From positions 1-10,697 of the forward strand of contig DASSNG010000062.1 in NCBI GenBank assembly GCA_035688135.1: a stretch of 10,697 bases of DNA. Reading direction: 5' to 3'. A program made the position numbers and the translations under genes. This document shows, one piece after another, positions 1-6,031 of the stretch (its first letter is position 1; each line of letters opens with the position of its first letter). The stretch is from JAIFWC01 sp035688135 (GTDB lineage Bacteria; Patescibacteriota; Saccharimonadia; Saccharimonadales; UBA10212). A model generated the notes under the pieces. That model was not told the origin of the DNA. It saw only the letters and a list, made by a program, of their open reading frames with translations, and ran no database searches.

Positions 1-459
1 TTTGCACCAGCGATTATCGCCGGCATTTATGAGCTGATATTCAACATTAAAGTTAATACAAAAATTGATAGAAAGTTAAAAAAAGGCCACGCAATTTTAA
101 TTGGGTTCATTGTTGGGTCGTTTACCTTCGCATTCACACCCCTAAACGCGATGTATTTCTTAATTTTCTTCCAGTTCTGCGGTGCGGCGGCAATAGTATG
201 GCAGCGCCGTGATCTCCTAGTCCACTCAATTGCCGGAGGAGTTCTGTTTTTAATATTGTATGGTGTGCTATTCGCGGTATTTAACTTACTATACCCCTCA
301 TTTATAAGTAATTATGACCATTTACATAGGACGACCCATATATTATTCCTAGGCGTTCCCTTAGAGGAATATATGTATGCTCTTTCTATGGGATTAATGT
401 GGGCCCCTCTGTACGAATATGAACACCGGGTAAAAGACCGCATAAGTGAATCGCGGTGA
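1..459 (+). CDS. Lycopene cyclase domain-like membrane protein, 5' truncated by window edge
   Basis: The frame is open from base 1 to a TGA at 457-459, giving 152 residues without a start in the window. The protein is strongly hydrophobic with about four membrane segments (near residues 31-46, 52-67, 72-98 and 121-137 of the visible part) and basic loops between them. Residues 118-124 read GVPLEEY; a Pro-x-Glu-Glu motif at the start of a transmembrane helix is the hallmark of the CrtYc/CrtYd-type lycopene cyclase domain, in which these acidic residues matter for cyclising lycopene. No other carotenoid gene is in view, so the substrate is unproven and a diverged member of another role is possible. 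Base composition (near 40% GC, many A/T third positions) is clearly lower than the operon from 931 on, which may mean horizontal transfer or a different source. The gene ends just before a plus-strand promoter. Confidence 0.6.
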   Translation, partial: FAPAIIAGIYELIFNIKVNTKIDRKLKKGHAILIGFIVGSFTFAFTPLNAMYFLIFFQFCGAAAIVWQRRDLLVHSIAGGVLFLILYGVLFAVFNLLYPSFISNYDHLHRTTHILFLGVPLEEYMYALSMGLMWAPLYEYEHRVKDRISESR

Positions 460-477
460 TACTGACTCTGATGTTAC

Positions 478-506
478 TTGAAACAAATGTGGTAAAGTTA
501 TATAAT
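478..506 (+). promoter_or_regulatory. Sigma70-type promoter reading toward the ACP gene
   Basis: TTGAAA at 478-483 and a perfect TATAAT at 501-506 are separated by exactly 17 bases. The predicted start of transcription is near 513, which would give a leader of about 45 bases before the ACP start at 558. The promoter lies in AT-rich sequence continuous with the upstream gene, while the gene it drives is extremely GC-rich, so the two may not have evolved together. Confidence 0.7.
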
Positions 507-515
507 AAGTTCTAA

Positions 516-531
516 TTCGCCGCTTGGCGAA
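516..531 (+). other. Perfect 6-bp hairpin in the ACP leader
   Basis: TTCGCC (516-521) and GGCGAA (526-531) are perfect inverted repeats around the loop GCTT. It begins within a few bases of the predicted transcript 5' end and lies 14 bases before the ribosome binding site. No T-run follows, so it is not a terminator. A 5' stabilising stem is possible, as is a remnant of the sequence present before the GC-rich segment joined; neither is shown. Confidence 0.45.
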
Positions 532-557
532 GGTCCCCGATGTACGGAGGAGATGCC

Positions 558-878
558 ATGGCGGAGACGGAAGTCACCCGCGAGATGATCCTCGGCAAGA
601 TCACGGACGTCCTGGAGGCGGCCGGCGTCGACCGCGACAAGGTGGTCGAGCAGTCCACCTTCAACGTCGCCCGCAAGGACGAGGACCCGGAGCACAACCT
701 GGGCCTCGACTCGCTCGACCTGACGGAGCTGATCATGGAGCTCGAGGACGGTTTCGGCCTCAAGATCCCGGACGCGGACGCGGAGACCTTGATCACCGTC
801 GGCGCGGCGGTCGACTACGTCTACGGCCGGCGCGACGAGATCACGCTGCCCGACACCACCGAGACCGCGCCGGCCTGA
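558..878 (+). CDS. Acyl carrier protein, GC-rich and compositionally foreign
   Basis: This 106-residue acidic protein is a clear acyl carrier protein: the motif LGLDSLDLTEL holds Ser52, the expected 4'-phosphopantetheine attachment site, followed by an acidic helix and then IPDADAETLITVGAAVDYV, the usual helix III/IV region. ACPs carry growing acyl chains as thioesters for fatty acid or polyketide synthesis. It is longer than the usual 75-85 residues: helix I is followed by an extended loop (about residues 32-48) and there is a tail after residue 88. The start at 558 is chosen because GGAGGA (546-551) sits 6 bases upstream; an in-frame ATG at 540 precedes that site. Codon use is extreme, with only two of 106 codons ending in A or T, unlike either neighbour. 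No ketosynthase, phosphopantetheinyl transferase or other partner is nearby, so the pathway cannot be told. The donor was probably a high-GC bacterium. Confidence 0.88.
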   Translation: MAETEVTREMILGKITDVLEAAGVDRDKVVEQSTFNVARKDEDPEHNLGLDSLDLTELIMELEDGFGLKIPDADAETLITVGAAVDYVYGRRDEITLPDTTETAPA

Positions 879-893
879 CGGCGGCACGGGGAC

Positions 894-932
894 GGGGAGC
901 GTGCGCACCCGCGCACGCTCCCCGGATCTTTT
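894..932 (+). terminator. Strong intrinsic terminator after the ACP gene
   Basis: GGGGAGCGTGCGC (894-906) and GCGCACGCTCCCC (911-923) form a perfect 13-bp stem with loop ACCC, followed by GGATC and then TTTT at 929-932. The stem is of the very GC-rich kind common in high-GC bacteria and begins 15 bases after the ACP stop. The T-run is short and offset. It ends directly against the stop codon (931-933) of the converging minus-strand gene, and lacks a T-run on the minus side, so it serves the ACP rather than that operon. Confidence 0.7.
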
Positions 933-1701
933 ATAACCCAAGGCAATGGGCGGCGGTCGTAAGCGCTTCGAAAGGCTTTTCGGGCTGCTGGAGCCACCAG
1001 ACCGCGCCCAATGACGCTAAATCCGGTACCGGCCAGGATAATACACTCGGCGTAGTGGATACCCGGCTGCCACCAGCGATGATTATCTGACCTGAATGCA
1101 CGGTTATTATCAGCAGATTATCAGATGATGCCCATCCGGCCAGCTGCTCCGCTACCTGCGCTAAATCCGCATTCTGCTGGATAAGATGGGGCGCGGCCAG
1201 CTTTTGTAGCTGCGATAAAGCGGCAATAATAAGCGTATTCGGCCGTGAAGTCACGGCCCGGGGATTATTCATAAAATAATCCAGGCTGTCACCGGTAAGA
1301 GCCAGCTTGCCGGCGTATTTTTTCAGGAAATCTTCCAGCAAGAGGGCAGTTTCGGAGTTGCGGCCGAAATCACCCGCCAGTAAAACCGCGTCAGCCCATT
1401 CGGACGCTTCAAGAAATTCAGCTAAAGCCTGGCGGCTGAAGCTGCCGATATCGTTGCTGGCGGCGTAATCGGCTTCCGGGAAGATAGTTTTTAAAGTAGG
1501 CTGCAGTTTTTGCGGCACCAATACGCGTACGGTGCCGGCTCCGGCTTTTTGGGCGGCGCCGTAGGCTTCTGAAACCGCGCTGAAACTTTGGGCGTGCCCG
1601 CCTATAATCAGCAGTTTTCCGGCGTGGCGCCGGTTTTCCGGCCGGTTCCAGAGCACATCCGGGAACAATGGGCTGTCGGGCGTCTGCTTTAACCAATTCA
1701 T
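931..1701 (-). CDS. Degenerate YjeF-C / NAD(P)H-hydrate dehydratase-like protein
   Basis: The 256-residue product resembles the ribokinase-like ADP/ATP-dependent NAD(P)HX dehydratase family (YjeF C-terminal domain), which repairs hydrated NAD(P)H. Visible family features are RRHAGKLLIIGGHAQSF (residues 24-40, the Lys-Gly..IGGS region), KAGAGTVRVLVP (52-63) and ADAVLLAGDFGR (103-114, matching the usual GPGLG loop). The later signatures are lost or altered: the usual DAD is TGDSLDYF (136-143), the TPHPGE element is not recognisable, and the GTGD anion-hole/catalytic-Asp motif expected near residue 210-220 is absent. Activity is therefore doubtful; it may be a paralogue with a binding or regulatory role. 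Its ATG at 1699-1701 overlaps the TGA of the upstream gene by 4 bases, so it is the last member of the operon. No terminator follows it before the GC-rich segment. Confidence 0.6.
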   Translation of the reverse strand: MNWLKQTPDSPLFPDVLWNRPENRRHAGKLLIIGGHAQSFSAVSEAYGAAQKAGAGTVRVLVPQKLQPTLKTIFPEADYAASNDIGSFSRQALAEFLEASEWADAVLLAGDFGRNSETALLLEDFLKKYAGKLALTGDSLDYFMNNPRAVTSRPNTLIIAALSQLQKLAAPHLIQQNADLAQVAEQLAGWASSDNLLIITVHSGQIIIAGGSRVSTTPSVLSWPVPDLASLGAVWWLQQPEKPFEALTTAAHCLGL

Positions 1702-2273
1702 GGCATCTCTTTTTTAATTATATCGATGTAGGGCCTGGCGTTTTTGACGTAATCGTCATGTACGCCCGGCAGTTCAAAATATCTTACGCCCGGACCTTTT
1801 ATCAAATCCTTTATGCCGGGAGACGTAAAAGGGTCGGAATGGTTGCGGATGACAATCGTCTTCTGATCGGGACGGTCCATTAGCTTCTGAAGGTGCGCCA
1901 GCTTATTGTTATTCAAAATTCCCAGCCACATATAATTGTGGCGCCGGAAAAAATAGTAAAATTCCAGCAATTTCTTCCAGAGATAGTAGCCCCAGCCGAA
2001 GTTGGCGACATAGTGCCGGCGGCTGGTTTTGGTGTGGCGCATGACTCTTTTTAAAAGAGGCTGACCCGGCCAGTAGGTAGGCCCTATAAGCATGATAAGG
2101 TGCGCTCTGGCGTCATCCGGCACGGCGTAGATGCCGGCGGAGTGGGCGATGATGATATCGGCGCGGCGGCGGTTCCTAATAACTTTATAACCGGCTTTTT
2201 CCAGTTCGCTTCTGAACTGGCGGGTATGCATAGGGCCGCCCGAAAACCCTTCAATCAGTGCGGCGGTTTTCAT
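1698..2273 (-). CDS. Small alpha/beta hydrolase-like protein (serine hydrolase fold)
   Basis: The 191-residue product begins with a short beta strand (MKTAALIEGFSGG) and has the layout of a minimal alpha/beta hydrolase. A candidate nucleophile elbow is IIAHSAGIY with Ser45 (residues 43-47 AHSAG, in place of the more common GxSxG), the acid is probably Asp147 in NHSDPFTSP, and the histidine is His172 in LPGVHDDY, each followed or preceded by strand-like segments in the right order. The middle (about residues 80-125) is rich in aromatic and basic residues and may form a lid or contact membranes or nucleic acid. The substrate is unknown. The start at 2273 is chosen over an in-frame upstream one because it makes a 4-nt ATGA overlap with the Nudix gene, as at the other junctions of this operon; the gene in turn overlaps the downstream gene the same way. 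Confidence 0.65.
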   Translation of the reverse strand: MKTAALIEGFSGGPMHTRQFRSELEKAGYKVIRNRRRADIIIAHSAGIYAVPDDARAHLIMLIGPTYWPGQPLLKRVMRHTKTSRRHYVANFGWGYYLWKKLLEFYYFFRRHNYMWLGILNNNKLAHLQKLMDRPDQKTIVIRNHSDPFTSPGIKDLIKGPGVRYFELPGVHDDYVKNARPYIDIIKKEMP

Positions 2274-2731
2274 GCCAAGGCCGTTAATTTTTTTTCTATG
2301 ACTTTGTCGCGGTCGTTCAGGACAAAACGGCATTTAAGCTTCTCGCCGTTAAGGACCCTTGGCAGCCAGTATTGGTCGTCATCCCACATCTTATCGAGCG
2401 GCAGCTCATCAATCCTAAACCACTTTGGCGCCATCTCTTCAGTCTCAGCCGGTTCGCCCTCCCAGGAGCGGCATAAAAAAACGTCTACTTTGTGTAGCTC
2501 GCGGCTTTGCGGGCCCATTTCGTCAAAGACGATATCCGCAACCTTTTCATATTCGGCAGGCACTACCATCGCCTCCTCTTGGGCTTCGCGGGCCATAGCG
2601 CCTTCCACGGTTTCGCCGTCTGACACCTTGCCTCCCAGGCCGTTCCAGCGCCCGGCGCCGAACCCTCTTTTCTTCATTGCCAGCAGGACTTTGTCTTCTT
2701 TGGTCAGAAACACCAGGGTTAGCTGCTTCAT
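2270..2731 (-). CDS. MTH1-type Nudix hydrolase (8-oxo-dGTP diphosphatase-like)
   Basis: The 153-residue protein is strikingly like human MTH1 (156 residues) along its whole length. KKRGFGAGRWNGLGGK (residues 20-35) is nearly identical to the MTH1 substrate pocket and keeps Asn30, equivalent to MTH1 Asn33. The Nudix box runs from Gly34 to about Val57 with Glu40, Arg48-Glu49 and Glu52-Glu53 in place, although its usual late glycine is Met55. MWDDDQYW (115-122) keeps the tryptophan and the two aspartates (Asp118, Asp119) that in MTH1 read the oxidised purine. The expected role is hydrolysis of oxidised purine nucleoside triphosphates such as 8-oxo-dGTP or 2-hydroxy-dATP to monophosphates, keeping them out of DNA and RNA. 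It overlaps the upstream xth gene and the downstream hydrolase gene by ATGA, consistent with coupled translation in a repair-related operon. Confidence 0.88.
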   Translation of the reverse strand: MKQLTLVFLTKEDKVLLAMKKRGFGAGRWNGLGGKVSDGETVEGAMAREAQEEAMVVPAEYEKVADIVFDEMGPQSRELHKVDVFLCRSWEGEPAETEEMAPKWFRIDELPLDKMWDDDQYWLPRVLNGEKLKCRFVLNDRDKVIEKKLTALA

Positions 2732-3525
2732 AAATCGATTTCGATACTTGTCGGGCAGTGGTCGCTGCCCATAACCTTGGGATGGATATCCGCCGCCTTA
2801 ATCTGGCCTTTAAGCGATGCGGATGCCAGGAAATAGTCTATACGCCAGCCGACGTTCCGGGCTCGGGCGTTCGCAAAGTGGCTCCACCAGGTGTAGTAGC
2901 CGTTCCCTTGGTGAAACAGCCGGAAGGTATCCAGAAAGCCGGCGTCCAGAAAATTCTGAAAACCTTCGCGCTCTTCGGCCGTAAAGCCTTTCTTGCCCCG
3001 GTTGGGCTTGGGATTCGCCAGATCATCCTCGGTGTGTGCTACGTTCAGGTCGCCGCAGAATATGACGGGCTTGGTCTTTTCCAGCTCTTTTACGTAAGCC
3101 AGAAAGGCCGGGTCCCAATGTTTATGGCGCAGCGGCAGGCGCTGAAGGTTGTCCACGGAGTTCGGTGTATACACCGTAACCAGCCAGAATTTATCATACT
3201 GCGCGGCGATTACCCTGCCTTCGTTGGCGGCGTCGCGGGTCCGGCTGTCTACTAAATCGTATTTCTTGGAAAAACTGTCAGGAAAGCCGTTAATGACTTT
3301 CAGGGGTTTAATCTTTGTGAATATGGCGGTGCCGGAGTAGCCTTTTTTTTCCGCTGAGTTCCAGTATTCCTCGTATCCCTCAAAGTCGATTTCGGCCTGG
3401 CCCTGCTGGGCTTTGGTTTCCTGCAGGCAAAGTATGTCAGGATTCTCTTTGGCCATGAATTCCTGCAGGGCCCCTTTGCGCACCACCGCCCTTATGCCGT
3501 TAACGTTCCATGAATAAATTCTCAT
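2728..3525 (-). CDS. xth: Exodeoxyribonuclease III (AP endonuclease)
   Basis: The 265-residue product is a full-length ExoIII-family endonuclease/exonuclease/phosphatase-fold enzyme, which cuts the DNA backbone 5' of abasic sites and trims 3' ends during base excision repair. All family motifs are present: WNVNG with Asn7, LQETK with metal-binding Glu36, VYTPN with Tyr119, GDLNVAHTE with Asp159 and Asn161, GWRIDY near residues 227-232, and GSDHCP with catalytic Asp255-His256. The Trp and Arg-rich loop (about residues 211-228) fits the DNA-contacting region. Its ATG overlaps the smpB stop by ATGA and its TGA overlaps the MTH1-like start the same way. Pairing with a nucleotide-pool sanitising enzyme suggests a joint response to oxidative DNA damage. 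Confidence 0.95.
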   Translation of the reverse strand: MRIYSWNVNGIRAVVRKGALQEFMAKENPDILCLQETKAQQGQAEIDFEGYEEYWNSAEKKGYSGTAIFTKIKPLKVINGFPDSFSKKYDLVDSRTRDAANEGRVIAAQYDKFWLVTVYTPNSVDNLQRLPLRHKHWDPAFLAYVKELEKTKPVIFCGDLNVAHTEDDLANPKPNRGKKGFTAEEREGFQNFLDAGFLDTFRLFHQGNGYYTWWSHFANARARNVGWRIDYFLASASLKGQIKAADIHPKVMGSDHCPTSIEIDL

Positions 3526-3974
3526 CTGCTTACGCGCTTGGCTTCCCTTTCCTGCTGGCGGCGTTTTATAGATTCGCGCTTATCGTATCGTTTTTTACCC
3601 CTGCCAGGAGCTATCCTGAGCTTAATATACCGCCCCTTTGTCAGAAGTTCCAGGGGTACGATAGTGCCCCCCTGCCCGCGTTCGCCGATAAGGCCGTTAA
3701 TCTCTTTGCGTTTAGCCAGTATCTTGCGGCTGCGGGTCTGGGCGTCTTCGGATATGGATATGCCGGCGCTGCCAGTTATCTGGGCGTTTATTAGCCACAG
3801 CTCCCCTTCTCTTTCGGTGACGTACGCGCCGCGCAGCTGGCCGTGCCCCATCCGCAGAGCCTTGGCTTCGGCGCCCGTCAATTCCAATCCCACTACCAAA
3901 GAATCGCCGAGCTCGTAATCGTAACGCGCCCGCCGGTTCACTATTCTTTCCGGAGAATGAGATTTCTTTCTCAT
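3522..3974 (-). CDS. smpB: SsrA-binding protein SmpB
   Basis: The 150-residue basic protein is SmpB, the partner of tmRNA in trans-translation, which frees stalled ribosomes and tags the unfinished peptide. Evidence is NRRARYDYEL (residues 13-22), the ELTGAEAKALRMG helix region (31-43), the RKILAKRKEINGLIG segment (83-97) and the typical tail KGRY..LRIAPGRGKKRYDKR followed by a Lys/Arg-rich C terminus that would enter the empty mRNA channel. The length is slightly below the common 155-160. The ATG at 3972-3974 has AAGGGG directly against it rather than spaced, so initiation may depend on coupling to the upstream gene, whose stop is only 14 bases away. A GTG at codon 12 is a possible but less likely start. 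It heads a chain of four ATGA-coupled genes. The ssrA gene is not in this window. Confidence 0.95.
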   Translation of the reverse strand: MRKKSHSPERIVNRRARYDYELGDSLVVGLELTGAEAKALRMGHGQLRGAYVTEREGELWLINAQITGSAGISISEDAQTRSRKILAKRKEINGLIGERGQGGTIVPLELLTKGRYIKLRIAPGRGKKRYDKRESIKRRQQEREAKRVSR

Positions 3975-3988
3975 CCCCTTATTTTAGC

Positions 3989-5131
3989 CTAATTGCGCGA
4001 TAACTTGGCGTTGTGGGCTTCAGCCTGCTCGACAGCTCGCTGAACGGTATTCCAGATAGCCGGCTGGTGCTCCTTGACCTTCAGCCAATACCACCACTCT
4101 GCGCCCCAAAGATCAATCGTGCGCATTCCGGTAGCTTCGCCGTATGCTATGCGGTCTTTCATGCGCTGCGGGTTCATGGATTTGTATTGTTCCTGCAAGG
4201 AAGTATCGGTTATAGCCTGCCCCTTTGGCGTCCAGGGCTCAGCCTGCAGCTCGTGGATGATCATATCTTTTCCCGATACCAGCTCTTCGCTGCCGGCCAG
4301 CGCCGAGTAAAACCATGGCGGCAAAGGATATTCAAAATAACGGTGCGTGAAGGTCGTGTCCCATACCCGCTTATAGACGGAAATAGCGAACACATCCGGA
4401 GTCGGCTTGCCGACTGGGATACCGATCCAGTTGTCGCTGCGGCTGATAATTACCTGGTGGGCCGTGTCCATGCCTTTGACCAGGTTGTATTCGCTTACTA
4501 GGCGGTTGCGGTCAAAGTCTTTGCACTCACCGAAAACCTTCATAAAGAACTCATTCTCCAGCTCGTAATCGTGCAGGGCCGGATTATTCTTGTAATGATT
4601 GATTACCGCCTCCATGAATTTGTACAGCTGAGGTTCCCAGGACTGCCGGTTATTCGGGTCGATAGTGACCCAGCCGGGTTCGTGGCATTCGGGCCAGCGC
4701 GGTTGTCGCAGGCCGATAGAAAGCGACACTCTCGCCCCATACTTGTTGGCAAGCGCGAACTGCCAGTCGAGTTTGGAAAAATCATAATGTCCCGGCGTGG
4801 GTTCGACATCGCTCCAGTAGCTGACCAGCCTGACTTGCTTCAGCCCTAAGCCGTCCTGGCTTACGGGTTTCAGCATGGCCGTGAGCGTATCTTTGGGGTT
4901 CAGGCCGAAACTTTCGGCGTAGTCCGGGATGAAACTGGCGCCTAGGACTATAGGCTCTTTGTCGTGCTTATGTATATACCATTGCCCGATTCCATAAGCG
5001 GCGCCGGTAAGGACGACGAAGACCGCGATTATTACGAATAAGATGCGGCGCAACCAGCCGCTATGCCAAAAATAGCCCCAGGCGACACCTGTCCATTTTC
5101 TTATACCCGCCCTGTTTCTTTTCTTGTTCAA
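3989..5131 (-). CDS. Membrane-anchored clan GH-A glycoside hydrolase-like protein
   Basis: The 380-residue product has a basic N terminus, a single membrane helix (about residues 29-48, RILFVIIAVFVVLTG) and an outer domain built like a TIM-barrel glycosidase. Clan GH-A hallmarks are seen: WSDVEPTPGHYDFSKLD (106-122) as in GH42/GH5-type barrels, an Asn-Glu pair in ELENEF (Glu194 as candidate acid/base) and HELQAEPW (293-300; Glu294 resembles the GH42 nucleophile position), with WGAEWWYW (342-349) forming an aromatic wall. It probably acts outside the cell on a beta-linked sugar, but the substrate is not identifiable. The start is a TTG at 5129-5131 with AAAGGT about 8 bases upstream; no in-frame ATG is near. 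It lies 14 bases before smpB on the same strand and is divergent from the glycosyltransferase cassette. Confidence 0.75.
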   Translation of the reverse strand: MNKKRNRAGIRKWTGVAWGYFWHSGWLRRILFVIIAVFVVLTGAAYGIGQWYIHKHDKEPIVLGASFIPDYAESFGLNPKDTLTAMLKPVSQDGLGLKQVRLVSYWSDVEPTPGHYDFSKLDWQFALANKYGARVSLSIGLRQPRWPECHEPGWVTIDPNNRQSWEPQLYKFMEAVINHYKNNPALHDYELENEFFMKVFGECKDFDRNRLVSEYNLVKGMDTAHQVIISRSDNWIGIPVGKPTPDVFAISVYKRVWDTTFTHRYFEYPLPPWFYSALAGSEELVSGKDMIIHELQAEPWTPKGQAITDTSLQEQYKSMNPQRMKDRIAYGEATGMRTIDLWGAEWWYWLKVKEHQPAIWNTVQRAVEQAEAHNAKLSRN

Positions 5132-5185
5132 GATATGACCTTTTATCAGCTTTTGCGTGATATCCTAGTAATGCTTAGATATCTT
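5132..5185. promoter_or_regulatory. 54-bp divergent intergenic region; promoters not resolved
   Basis: This short gap separates the start of the minus-strand GH operon from the plus-strand glycosyltransferase operon, so it must carry or overlap promoters for both unless one starts further inside. The best plus-strand candidate is TTGCGT (5153-5158), 17 bases, TAGATA (5176-5181), which would place transcription at or just past the ATG at 5186. No convincing minus-strand -35/-10 pair was found. Confidence 0.25.
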
Positions 5186-6031
5186 ATGCCTAACAAATCG
5201 CTAACGCTTACTATAGTTATACCAGTCTTTAACGAGCAAGACCATATAGAAACCTGCCTGACTGCTATCGCCGGCCAATCAGATATGCCGGACGAAGTCA
5301 TAGTGGTGGATAATAACTCCACCGACGATACGCTCAAAATCGCCGGCGCGTTTCCTTTCGTAAAACTGCTCAAGGAACACCGCCAGGGTGTCTTGTTTGC
5401 CAAGAACAAGGGATTCAAAGCGGCCGCCGGCCAAATTATCGCGCGCATAGACGCCGATACCATTCTGCCCCCGCGGTGGGTCAGCCAGGTAAAAAACCTG
5501 ATGGCCGAGAATTCCACGGCGGCCATAACCGGTCCCGTGAACTATTACGACATGCCATTTCCAGACAGCAACCATCATCCGGACCACTGGATGCGGGCGT
5601 CCATTTATAACTGGTCGCCAAAGAGCCCTTTCTTATTCGGCTCGAACATGGCCATCAGGAAATCAGTATGGGAATCTGTCCGCAAAGAGCTGTGCAGCGA
5701 CACCTATATGCACGAGGACCTGGATCTTGCCATCCACCTTTATAAGCGCGGACATAAGATAGTCTATTCCAGACATCTGCTGGCGGGCGCCTCGGGAAGG
5801 CGCTACAACGATTCACCTAAAAGGTTTTATAAATATATATCCATGTACCGGCAGACTTACCTGCGCCACGGCCTGCACAGCCTAGCGATTTATTCAGCTA
5901 CCGGAGTCTATGCCCTGGGTTACGTTGTACTTCATCCGTGGCTTAGAGTATGGTACCGGCTTTATTCGGCGATTTGGCCGCTGGTACCGCTTACTTTACA
6001 GCCGCGCAAGAACCCTATGAACGACATATGA
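5186..6031 (+). CDS. Family 2 glycosyltransferase (GT-A fold)
   Basis: The 281-residue product begins directly with the GT2 first strand, TIVIPVFNEQDHIETC (residues 9-24), then VIVVDNNSTDDT (38-49), the metal and sugar-nucleotide binding IDADT with Asp89 and Asp91, an acceptor-side GSNMAIRKS (152-160) and the catalytic-base style HEDLD with Glu177 and Asp178. A C-terminal hydrophobic stretch (about 232-270) could associate with the membrane. It should transfer a sugar from a nucleotide or lipid carrier to an acceptor in envelope glycan or glycolipid synthesis; the sugar cannot be read from sequence. The ATG at 5186 is preferred because the GT domain starts at once; in-frame ATGs at 5135 and 5171 are alternatives and none has a ribosome binding site. 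Its stop overlaps the next glycosyltransferase start by ATGA. Confidence 0.85.
   Translation: MPNKSLTLTIVIPVFNEQDHIETCLTAIAGQSDMPDEVIVVDNNSTDDTLKIAGAFPFVKLLKEHRQGVLFAKNKGFKAAAGQIIARIDADTILPPRWVSQVKNLMAENSTAAITGPVNYYDMPFPDSNHHPDHWMRASIYNWSPKSPFLFGSNMAIRKSVWESVRKELCSDTYMHEDLDLAIHLYKRGHKIVYSRHLLAGASGRRYNDSPKRFYKYISMYRQTYLRHGLHSLAIYSATGVYALGYVVLHPWLRVWYRLYSAIWPLVPLTLQPRKNPMNDI

Noticed and set aside
558..878. Part of a polyketide or fatty acid synthesis cluster
   Set aside because: No ketosynthase, acyltransferase, reductase or phosphopantetheinyl transferase is found on either side; the flanking genes are unrelated.
894..923. The strong hairpin as terminator of the minus-strand operon
   Set aside because: On the minus side the hairpin is followed by GC-rich sequence with no T-run, and it belongs compositionally to the ACP segment.
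530..935. Insertion sequence or integron cassette carrying the ACP gene
   Set aside because: No transposase, integrase, terminal inverted repeats or target-site duplication could be seen at the junctions.
498..1090. Long open frames on both strands overlapping the ACP gene, including one extending past 1000
   Set aside because: They are Arg/Gly/Pro-rich shadows caused by the high GC content; only the frame at 558-878 has a ribosome binding site and a recognisable domain.
2100..3340. Plus-strand open frames opposite xth, the Nudix gene and the hydrolase gene
   Set aside because: The minus-strand frames contain complete catalytic motifs and ATGA junctions; the plus-strand ones have no domains.
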